NCBI GenBank assembly: GCA_014529385.2
Contig: CM043968.1
Span: forward strand, 124,767,518-124,831,517
Direction of reading: 5' to 3'
From: Adiantum capillus-veneris
Lineage: Eukaryota; Streptophyta; Polypodiopsida; Polypodiales; Pteridaceae
DNA length: 64,000 nucleotides
In this document: piece by piece, positions 21,859 through 33,800 of the stretch
How the letters are laid out: every line of letters starts with the position of its first letter
Numbering within the stretch: the stretch's first letter is position 1
Notes under the pieces: model-generated
Seen by the model: only the letters and a program-made list of their open reading frames with translations
Told to the model about the DNA's origin: nothing
Databases searched by the model: none
Made by a program: the position numbers and the translations under genes

Positions 21859-23605
21859 CTGGAATACATACACAGAAGAACTATGCATAGATGCAATAAA
21901 ACCAACCCATAAATGACATTCATGTTCAAACACATCTATGCAAGCATGTTCTCATGATCCATAAATGGCATTCATGTTCAAACACATCTATGCAAGCATC
22001 ATGCTCTGGTGGTGAATATGAGCAATGACCCACCTCCCACTTCCAAACCCTATCGACGCATATATCACCGGATAGCTCTTGATGAGTCACATGCTAGAGT
22101 GGAGATGAGACCACACATGACCTTTCCCTCCAGCTTGCAAGCCTCTGCCCCACACAGAGATCCCCAATGTATTCCCATGGTAAATAGGTACGTGTGAACA
22201 TCCACATTCAAGCAGGCGCATGCAGTATGTATCAGCCTACATGCATTACACATATGTAGGTATATACATACAGACCCCTTGCAAATAAGAAATCCAGACT
22301 AAGATACCTTTTGTGTATCCAGCCACATTTCAGGGATCAGTGTCCATTGGCGGGTTTCAGGATCATAAACTTCAGCTGATCCTCTTTCTGGCCTTTCACC
22401 ATACTGGTTGCGCATGAGCTCACCTCCTATAACCCAAAATTTCCCCTGAGCAGCCAAACCACGGCAGCTGGAACGCACATGATTCATATTCGGAGCATAG
22501 GACCACCTGTTTATCCGTGAATCATAAACTTCTACAGAGTTCAAAAAGCGATCCTTCCCCTGACCTCCAGCAACATACACACACTGTCCGATGACTGCTG
22601 CAGCAAACCAGCTACGTGGAGTTTTCATATTCGGAGCTTTAGACCATTGATTTGTGCACGAATTGTATCCCTGAATGTCTCCAGAGACTATCCCTATTAT
22701 TATCAAGACAATAGATGAACCCAAGCAGAGGCCGTTAAAGCAAAGAGCAAGTTATTGACTTAAGGTAGCCATCCACAATAATACGATATAAGCATCAGCT
22801 ACATCATTGTAGTATTAACAAAACTACATCCCCAATAATGTTTTACAGTGCCATATGGCTGCCTGTAGTTCTAGTCATCAATACAAGCTTCCCTGAAAAC
22901 ACACAAGCATCCATCAATACAGAGGTTTGCCCACTTTAGTTTCCGTAATCACTCTAAAAATGCCAAGACAGAGAGACTATGAGAGAATAAAGTAATGTCC
23001 TTTGCATAGAGAATCACTCTACCGCTCAACTCCTATGGTTACTGCTCAAAAAAAACATCGATACCTACATAAACGGGGATGAAATGTAGTGTAATATCCA
23101 CATCCTCGTCTTCCAACCTTAGCTTACAGAGTAGTGAGTTTTTAACAGTTGCTACGTGCGTACCTCCCTTTATAAAGATAGTTCTATCTTAAAAGAGTGA
23201 GCTGACTCTTTGAAGATAGAGCTATCTTTATAGAGGGAGGTACGCACGTAGCAACTGCTAAAAACTCACTGCTCTGTAAGCTAAGGTTGAAAGACTAGGA
23301 TGTGGATATTACACTACATTGCATTCCCGTTTTATGTGGGTATCAATGTTTTTGAAAGTAATCTCATGAGATCTAGGGAGAGACTCGAGTATAGAGAGTG
23401 GGCCTTTGTGAGAGTAAATGTTTTCATTGGGTCTTTCACAATACCTATTTGTGCCCGGACTTTGGCCACTTCAGTCTTTAGGCCGAATTCTGAGGGCACC
23501 CTCATTTTGGGCCGTGACTCCCCAACATTACGGGCAACCGGGCGCCCTTCAAAGGCGTCAATTGTAGATCAATTTCCATTATCGTTCACGTTCTTCTGTG
23601 TGTGT

Positions 23606-23639
<34 letters not shown>

Positions 23640-26600
23640 TGGCTGTATACTGTGTACATAAGAGACCTCGGAAGATGCTCAAAGGCCTATCACCCAAAGG
23701 ATGAAAAAAAACGGGGAGAACAATGTGAGTGCTATGTATACATCTGTCAAAGTAGGCAGCGGAAGATGGAATGAACCAACCCTCCTCTCGGGCATGCATA
23801 ACAATATCAAGCAACTAATCTGCAAGAATACAATGCTAAAAAATAAAGGACCTCATCCAGACCTGTGTGCAACCCGTCTGCATAATCACACAAGGCCCTG
23901 ATAGAAGTACCCTTGGGACGAGCCTTGAAATGTGCAAAAAAATCCTTATTCATCCTATCTGCCTTGGATATCCATGTCGATACCGAAGCATGATAGGAGA
24001 ATTCGGACTTCTCAATCTGGATGTGACAAAGAGTCTCTCTGGATGTCAAGACTCGCGCTCACTCAAAAACTCATCTCCTGGAAACTCCTCAAGTTGTCAG
24101 CATATGTAACTCTCCTTCCCTACGGAGCACAGTTTCGTCGCCGCTCCCCAACTATCTGTTTGCAAGCCTGAGAAGGCGTAGTAGTATATGTGCTAGAAAG
24201 GCAAAGTGTCATGTGACATATCCAACCCTATGTGTCCGTGGACAAGCTACAACATGATCAGGGTTCAGTCAATCCAATCAATCTAGATTAGAAGTGATCT
24301 GGCACTTTTTGTGAGTCTATTCGTAGACCGTGCATGCCCAGTCACTTAGCATAGATGCATATCCTCTGGTTGCACACAGCATGATCGTCAGTATTCCCTT
24401 TAGAATCCATCAGATTCAGTTTAGGGGAATTTTCCAATGCATTTAGCCTATTTTCCCTATTTTTGACAATTTTCACTTATTATTTTTAAGTGACTTTCCA
24501 ACAAAAGTAGGTAGCGCAATTTTTCTAAGAAAATACCAAAGTTAGCACTAAATGGCAGAAGAGGCAGCAAGAGTACATGCTCAACAGGCACCTTCTCAAC
24601 GGAACCCCAGCAGTACCCCTAGCGTTTTTGGTCTCCATCACCATCTCCCTCTAGCCCTTGGTGTTTTCAGCTTGCATCATCGCCAACCATAATCCCTGGC
24701 GTTTGCAGATCGCTAGCAATAGTACCAAATCCCCTAGCGTTTTCCAGTTTGCCATCGCCGAAACTTCCCAGACAGCCTAGCGTTTTTCAGATGCAACAGC
24801 GTTTTCATTTTCAGCCATAAATGGAGCACTTGCAGCAGCAATTTCAGCATTCCCGACAGTAGCAGATTCAGCCCTTGAAGCATTGCAGAAGACAGCCATT
24901 TTCAGCCCTCGAAAACGCAGCCAAAACAGTCATTTTCAGCCACCGAAACAGTCCCGAAATTCAGTAGTTAGCAGACCACAGATTTTAGCCCTAAAGTCGT
25001 CGTCGTCATCTGCATAGTCCCAGATTGCATGAGTCCATTGCATCGTCATTGTACCACTTTGTGCAATCAAAAAGTAGACCACTCTCGTCGACGAGAGTGG
25101 GGCCTTCGGAGGAGGGTTTTACAACGTCTCTGGTGTCGTATCTCTCTTCTCTCTCTATCTCTTAGTATCATACACTTGCACGCACATTGTCCATTCACTT
25201 GTTCGTGATCATAGCACTTTCCACTAAGAACGGAAGGCTCTCCCTCCCATAAGAACTAAAAGGAACCTTGAGCACAGTTCGGAGCACTCATCTTGAGCAA
25301 AGCGCAAACAATCATTCTACTGACCTAACACAAAGCCAATGAGGGACCAAACATCTTAAATCATCCGAGGACCGACACAAAGGAACATCATGTAACATTG
25401 AGCCAGGGATGCGTGATCCTCATCTAGGCATAGAGGAAATCTGAAATCTCAAATGCAAATAAACTAAGACATGATCAGAGAGCACTGTAGCTGGCCAAAA
25501 CCTAGTTGTCCCTCCATGAGATGCTGCCCAAGCGCCAATGTAAAATCTATCTAATCGCTCTAGCAAGCAATTTGACTGCCTCCTAAAACCCACGAAAACT
25601 ACAATAATTGAAGAGTATGAGTCAAGGAAGGGACATGCCAGGCACTTATACCACAAACTGCACAAAGGATTCTATCACAAGCATCCTTCTCACGTGGTGC
25701 AATAAATGGCAAAGAAGGTGGCAAAACTGCATGCCAATCCTTAGAGGTCTCTAATTGTTGAAATTCACCCCCAACGATCCATGTATCCATAGTAGGCAAT
25801 ACATCAATAATCTGCTGCCAAAACTCAACTCTCTCCTGAGCCGAAGTGGGGGCATAGATACATATCACAACTACCAAAGAGTCATCAATCTCTAGAAATA
25901 TCCACATCGCTCTCCCATGTACCAATGTGGTATGGTCATGTACGCAATGTCACCAATCGGGTCCTACAAAAATCTCGCATCGTGGTCACTGTGGCAACCA
26001 CCATGTGTGCCATGCTGCTGATCTCCTAGGTGGGATCACTGTCTCCGTCCTTGTCAAGCTTGCCTTTGCCTTTGTCCTTTTCCGTGCTCTTCCATTTGCC
26101 TTTTGCTTTCCAATCCCGAGACCAAGCGTTCTCACCTCCCTCGAGGACTTCATGTGTACCGAGGTACTAACTGAGTACTGGTCCAACCTCTTTCTGTAAG
26201 GTGCAGCGTAATGAATGTTGTTCTTTCTCAAGATGAGTGTTCCATATTTTGCTCACGGTTGCTTTTAGTTCTTATGGAAGGGAGAGCCTTCCGTTCTTAA
26301 TGGAAAGTGCTATGATCACGAACAAAGTGAGTGGACACTGTGCGTGCAAGTGTATGAGACTGAGAGAAAGAGAGAAGAGAGATACGACACCAGAGACATT
26401 GTAAAACCCTCCTCCGAAGGCCCCACTCTCTATGGCGAGAGCGGTCTACTTATGATTGCACAAATCTCTACAATGCTTGGACTTGCTGACCATGTCGATG
26501 ACGATGAGGACGATGACGAGACGGGCTGAAATCTAAAAACGGTAAGGGCTGAAATCTGCAAATCTTTATCTGCTGAATTCTGACTCTATGTCGATGACGA

Positions 26601-29600
26601 TGTCGATGGCGACGATGCGACGACGACGCGCTGAAAACGCAGATGCTGAATTCTGCGTTTTCCGGGCTGAAACTGTAAACCTTGCGGAAACTGACCATGC
26701 GGCAAGGAACTGCTGCGGGAAGGTGAGATCTGTGAGGTTCGGGACTTATTCTGCGATGTCTAAAGGCTGAAAACTGAAAACGCTGATGCTTCTTGGTGTT
26801 TCGTCGCGGTGAATCTGCAAAACGTTGGGGCTGATCTGCAAATAAAAAACGCTAGGGCCGAAAACTGACCTTGCGGGGAAATTTGCTGACACTAGGGAAT
26901 CTACTGTGTTAATGTCAAAAATAGGTAAAATAGGCTAAATGCAGTGGAAAATTCCTCTGAAGGATTCTAATGGGAATTTTTATGATCATGTTGTGTGCAA
27001 CTAGAGGATATGCATCTACACTAAGTGTCTGGACATGCACGGTTTGCGAACACTCACAAAAGTGCCAAATCACTTCTAAATCTAGACTGACTGGATTGAC
27101 TGAACCCTTGTCGTGTTGTAGCTTGTCCACGGACACATAGGGTTGGATGTGTCACGTGACATCTCCTCCTTTTCAAAGTGAGGTATTGGTACCAAACTGT
27201 ATGGCGTCGAGGGAGACCGCCAACAGCATCCGGAATCCTGGAAGGGACTCTTCGCCGGCCCACTCTGATGTGTGGGTCGTGCGATACTTGAACTTCATAA
27301 AGATCTGCAACGCTTGCTTCTTTGGGCCGCGCCGAAAGCGACACAAAGTCTTTTGTGGCTTCTTCCTTGCTTCAACTTCGTCGAGAGTCATGCTGCTTTC
27401 TTCTTCAAGAAATTCCATAGCTGAAAATTTCTGAAACCATCTCCAACACAAAACCATGAACATACTCATTCCATGTAAAGTGAAGGAAAAAAATCTTGTC
27501 TTCTCTAAAGACTGTGTATGCAATGTAGATGAACATAGAGACGGAGTGACAACCCGTTCATCAAACACATACAAACAATGCGGTCGGATCTTTTCTGTTT
27601 GATCGAAATCAATCAACTATGGCAAATCACAATGGAAATGCCCATGCTTGGTGCTCATACAATCATATTCTCGTTCGGAAACTGTGTCATGCCAAGGAAG
27701 AGACATGGAATGTGGCTTCCTGACATACAAACTTTTCAACTTTTCATGCACAATCCGCATACATTCGTGCTCATCCATGAGAGAAACGTGCTCAACATAC
27801 AAAATGTCATGCCAAGGAAAAGGGATCACATAACGATGCTGACTAAAATACAGGAAACCTTCACGAATGAAACACTCGAACAATGCGTGCGTATCAATCA
27901 TGCGAACACATAATACTTCCTGTGATGGTTCTTGAGACCTAGGCACGAGAGCCAAGATCTGTTCTTCCTGAAGGGGTTCTTCTTGATTGGGTTCTTTCTG
28001 AGGGGGTTTTGTTGACCTAGGCTCGAGAGCCAAGATCGATCCTGCGTGATTGATCGAATCTTCTTGTGGGGGATCTGTGGACCTCGACTCGTAAGCCAAG
28101 ATCGATTCTTCGTGATTGATCGAATCTACAACGAGGTTAGCTTCGCTAGGAAAAGCATCCACTAACACATCATCCTTGTGAACAATCACATCATCTTCAT
28201 GCAATTCATCATGCTTGTGAGAAATCACATCTTGATCATGCAAATCATCATGCTTGTCATTGTCATCCAAATCATTATGCAAATCATTGTGCTTCAAATC
28301 ATCATGCAAATCATCATGCTTCTCATCATGCAAATCATTATCAATCAAATCATCATCATGCTTCACACAATCATGTAAATCCTGTGTGTCATGCTTTGGA
28401 GAAGAAGAGACGGAGAGTCTCCTTTTCGTGATTCTGTGCAAAGTACGCCTGTACTTGAGAAAAAATTTGCAACATCTCTTTGTTCTGTCGATCGCTCTGT
28501 TCTTTGAGGGCTTTGTTCTTACGATCAAATTCTGCTAGTCTTTCTTGGTTCTCTGCGTGTCTGCGTTCCATTTCTTTGAATTCACGATCCAATGTGGCTT
28601 GTCGTTCTTTGGCTTCCAAGCGTGCTTGCTCACGCTCACGCACTATGGCTGCCATTCTTACTGCATTTCTTGCTTTGCGTTGTAAAGTCTGTTCCATAAA
28701 CAACGGTTCCAACTCCTCCAATGGAGTTAGTGCAATCAATGTTGTAGATGGGGAAGGGTCAGAAAAACCTCCTGGTGGGGAAAATTCTTCTTTGCCTCTC
28801 TCATGCTCATCACTTCCAAGCGAAGTATCCATTCCGCTTCGAGTGATGATCATTCTGAAGTCGTAGGTTCTTGGGGGTTCTTGGGGGTCTTGGGTTCTTG
28901 AGGTCCTTGATTCGTGAGAATCTAGGGTTCTTGAGGTGTTCTTTCGCTTGCAAATAGCGTTGAAGAAGGATCTTCTCTTCACCTGAGTTCTACCCTTTTC
29001 TGCGGGCGCACCCCTTGGCAGCCTTGCGCTCACACCAAGGTTGCTTTTTCCCACCTCACGTCGATTGGCCGGCCGCTAAGTGCACGGTCCGCTCTCAATG
29101 AGTGAAAAGAGACACAAGGAAAGGTTGGACAATCCCTTCTTTCTTGGGATTCCTGTCACTCTTCAACAAAACACGATTACGAATCGCCACGCCCAAAGTA
29201 AACTTGGGTTCGTGCGATCGCAACAAGCAAAAAAAAAAAAACTTATGGTTCTTGTGGTTCTTTTCTTGAGTAATGCAAAACACTTCCAAAGCTCTGATAC
29301 CAATGTTAGGTGCAGTGGAATGAATGTTGTATTTTCTCAAGATTAGTGATCTTTATTGCTCAAGGTTCCTTTTAGTTCTTTAGGGAAAGAGAGAGCTTTC
29401 CGTCTTGTAGAGTGTTGTGGTCACGAACAACGTGAGTGGATTGTGCGTGCAAGTGAATGGGACTGAGAGAAGGAGAGAGAAGAGATACGACACCCGAGAG
29501 GTTGTAAAACCCTCCTCCGAAGGCCCCACTCTCGTCGGCGAGAGTGGTCTATTCTTTGATTGCACAAAGGTGTACAATGCGTATGCAATGGAGTATGCAA

Positions 29601-31993
29601 ATTGGTCTATGCCGATGACGACGACGACGACGACGATGACGATGACGACGATGGCTGAAATCTGAGATCTTCTAATCGCTGAATTTCGGGACTGTTTCGA
29701 TGGCTGAAAATGACTGTTTTGGCTGCATTTTCTTGGCTGAAAAATGAGGTTTCTTAGGGCTGAAAACTGATGGTCTTTACGGGCTGAATCTGCTACACTT
29801 TAGGTGAATAATGCCGGTCTTAATTTGCTGCTGAAATCCAAAAACGCCAGGGGCTGAAATTGGTCCTTCTGTCGCCGGGGTTCTGTAAATGCAAAAACGT
29901 TAGGCTGATCTGCTGTGTCGTGATGACGTCGGGGCTGATCTGCTGTGCACAAATCGCCAAGGCTGATCTGATGCAAAAACGATAGGTCTTCTGTGGAGAA
30001 AACGCCAGAGTAGTCGCGGGGGTTAGTCTTGCTGAGAAGTTGCTTGTTGAGCAAGGTGCTCCTGCTGCCTCTTCTGCCAAATAGTGCTAGCTCTAGTTTG
30101 CTTATATACAAACTTAGCAAACTTGCCCTACCTACTTTTGTAGGAAAGTCACTTAAAAGTAATAAGTGAAAATCCCAATAAATAGGAAAATAGGCTAAAT
30201 GCACTAGAAAATTCCCCTAACTGATGCTAATGGATTCTGATGGGAATTCCGATGATCATGCTGTGTGCAACCGGAGGATATGCATCTATGTTAAGTGACT
30301 GGGCAAATGCTGAATTCTGCGTTTTCCGGGCTGAAACTGTAAACCTTGCGGAAACTGACCGTGCGGCGAGGAGCTGCTGCAGGAAGGTGAGATCTGCAAG
30401 GTTCAGGACTTATTTTGCGATGTCTATAGGCTGAAAACTGAAAATGCTGATGCTTCTTGGTGTTCCGTCGCGGTGAATCTATAAAATGCTGGGGCTGATC
30501 TGCAAATAAAAAACGCTAGGGCTGAAAACTGACCTTGCCGAGAAATCTGCTAACGCTAGGAAATCTATTGTGTTGCTGTGGAAATTTGCTAATGCTAGGG
30601 CTGATCTGTTGTCTACTATCGCCGGGAATCTGCAATTGCAAAAACGCTGGCTGATCTAGTGCAAAAACGCTAGGCCTTCTGGTGAGAGAAAACGCCAAAG
30701 TTGTCGCGGGGGTTGGTCTTGCTGAGAAGTTGCCTATTGAGCAAGGTGCTCTTGCTGCCTCTTCTGCCAATTAGTGCTAGCCTAGGTTTGCTTATATACA
30801 AACTCACTCAATTTGCCCTACTTGCTTTTCAACAAGTCACTTAAAAATAATAAGTGAAAAATGTCAAAAATAGGTAAAATAGGCTAAATGCACAGGAAAA
30901 TTCCCCTAACGGATTCTGATGGGAATTTTTATGATCATGTTGTGTGCAACCAGAGGATATGCATCTACACTAAGTGTCTGGACATGCACGGTTTGCGAAC
31001 AGACTCACAAAAGTGCCAGATCACTTCTAAATCTAGACTGACTGAATTGACTGAACCCTTGTCGTGCTGTAGCTTGTCCACGGACACATAGGGTTGGATG
31101 TGTCACGTGACACTTTCCATAGCAGATAGTAGATTTTGGGTCACCTTTCTGTCGATGCCGAGGCGATGCCTTTGTGAAGAGTCTGACCGGGCACCCTTTG
31201 ACATCTAAATGCAAAATGACAAGGCCTGCCCCCAAACAGGTTTTCAAAACGTATATGCCTAGTTGAATCCAAGATAAGCCCACATTCACCCTTAAAAGGA
31301 AAGTGCAAGGTATAGACCCATGGTAGTCACCCACAAAACAATATAGCCATCAGCTCCATCAAGCATAGTAATGACTAAAGACCATGACGTCCCCACTAAC
31401 ATCGTCAGTGCCCAATAGTGGGTGTAGAACTAGGTACTAACATATGCTCCCAAACACAACACACACCACACGCATGCACACATGAGCATACATCAACACA
31501 GTTCAATGTAATGAGTTTTTGTCATGACTCCGAAAATCAAGGGCAAATTCAGCCATAATGAAGCCTAGAAGCGTTGAATCAAAAAAATTAGCACAAAAAT
31601 GAGGTAGTTGAATGGGCATATGTAACAGACTTGGACACTCCAAGTCAAGAATTAATCGCGACAACACCAAATAACCACTTCAAAACGATTCATAGATCAC
31701 AATAGATTTGCACTGGCCCGGCGCAGTTCCGTGCCTAGAGATATTGGCCCCAAAGACTGGCGCCCCTTTTGGTATTTCTTTATTTATTAAATCAATGTCA
31801 AAGTACAAGAGAGCGGTTAGGGTTTCACTCTCAACTCTGCTCAGATACCCTCAAAGTGTGCCTAAACACTTATTTATTGGTTTACAAGGGTGCACAAAAG
31901 CAAAAGTCCAAAAAGTTCTAGAACAAAAGCAAAAATCTCTCTCTCAAACCTCTATAGGGTTTCAAAATAAAGCACAAGTAAATCTCTCTCTCT

Positions 31994-32029
<36 letters not shown>

Positions 32030-33717
32030 CTCTTCTATCTCTCTCTTCTCTCTCTGCCAAAGCGTAGAAAAAAAGCAAATTTTGCGTCGCCCAAGCTGGC
32101 CTTTTTTTCAGCCCAAAAAATCCGGAGACCCATACTAATGCCACGTGGCATTTTTGCCGCTTGTTTTAGGGTTTTCAATCACATTAGGGTTTCAGTCAGC
32201 AGTTAGGGTTAGGGTTTCCAGAAATTAGGGTTTCTGCAAATTAGGGTTTTTGGCAAAAATTAGGGTTTGCAAGAATTAGCCACGTCATCACTTTGTGATA
32301 TACCCCCTCTTGAAAGCATTGTAATCGCCCACAATTACGCCTCGGGCGATTACGACAGAAGCCATAAACCGTTTTAGCACACACTGATTGTTAGTACCTA
32401 CGTACTAGGAACACACATCTAGCACATGTACCAAATCGAGAGTCACATCACAGGACGTCACTAGACATCACTAGACATTCAACATTCATTCGGATCTTAG
32501 ACCATGATTTATCGGCAATGAAGCTAGCAATCGCATCTAGATCCAATCGGGACCTCATCGATGTCCGATTGACTAACCCCTATTGCAACCATGTCTATTC
32601 GAGATCAATCAGACCAAAATGCTGCAGTCATTTCGTCTATCAGTTCATGCACTCAAAAGAAGTCAAGAACAAATCAGTATCATAATCACGAATTCCATTT
32701 CATAAAGTCATCCAACAGAATATTGTCAGCTCTCAATATCCCTGAAGCTCAAAGAGACATCAGTGACTTTAGTATCAAAATCAAGGCATCTCTTGACAAA
32801 GGAGCGGAGTGACTTCCCTCTTGTGCATCCCACTGCACCAAATCTCCGGCCAAGCTGAATTCTGGGTTCCATTTCAAGTAGACTATGCCAAACCAAAAGC
32901 ATCGAGATAAAGTTTCACAATCTGAGGAGTATCTGCTAGGTCCTCCTCCTCCATCCACTTTGCATCCAAAGCAGGATAGTTCTTGAACTTAACCAAGAAC
33001 CGCCTTCGGAATTTATCTTTATTCTTCGTATCCTTATGTGTCAAAATCTGTTCAGGAACAAGGATCTCCTCGTTTTCTTCCACTTCGGGTTGCTCATCAG
33101 GCTCCCCATCATCAGGCACATCACCTTTAAAAGGTTTCAAGAGACTCACATGAAATGCATTGTGAATCCTCCAAGTATCTGGCAGTTTCAATTAGAAGGA
33201 GACATCATTTATCTTTTCAGTGATCTGGAAAGGTCCGTAGTATCGCATACTAAGCTTTGGAAAAAGCCTCTCCTTTCCCTTTTTCTTTCTTAGGCATACC
33301 TTCTCAAAACGTAAGAGCACCCAATCATCCTCCTTCAATTTCAAGTCACGACGATGGTGATCCACTGCTTTTTTCTGTCATTCTTGAGACTTCTACTCTG
33401 ATACCACTGTAACAGACTTGGCACTCCAAGTCAAGAATCAATCGCAACAGCACCAAATAACCACTTCAAAACAATTCACAGATCACAATAGCACTGGCCC
33501 GGCGGACTTCCGTGCCTAGAGATATTGGCCCCAAAGACTGGCGCCCTTTTGGTATGTCTTTATGTATTAAATCAATGTCAAAGTACAAGAAAGCGGTTAG
33601 GGTTTCATTCTCAGACTCTGCCTCCAGATGCCTTGCAGAGTGTACCCTAAATCACTTATTTATTTGTTTACAAGGGATGCCCAAAAGCAGAGCCCCAAAA
33701 GCTTCCAGAAAAAAAAG

Positions 33718-33800
<83 letters not shown>

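Larger units (their letters stand above)
26195..31112 (-). mobile_element. Non-autonomous LTR retrotransposon C (LARD-like), TSD CTTTC
   Basis: A complete insertion with a 5' LTR (29304-31112), a perfect tRNA-Met primer site (minus TGGTATCAGAGC at 29298-29287), a 2.1-kb internal region, a polypurine tract and a 3' LTR (26195-27161). Identical CTTTC flanks lie at 26190-26194 and 31113-31117. The internal region has gag-like and acidic open frames but no protease, RT, RNase H or integrase, so it depends on another element. It sits in intron 2 of the F-box gene in the same orientation as the gene. Confidence 0.88.

Noticed and set aside
28178-28538. Met/Ile-rich plus-strand frames opposite element C ORF2
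   Set aside because: They are antisense shadows of the His/Asp repeat, produced by the atcatgcaa word pattern.
32165-32280. Interstitial telomere (TTTAGGG repeats)
   Set aside because: The units are irregularly spaced, separated by unrelated bases, and recur at the same place in both LTRs of one element. They are LTR motifs rather than a telomere remnant.
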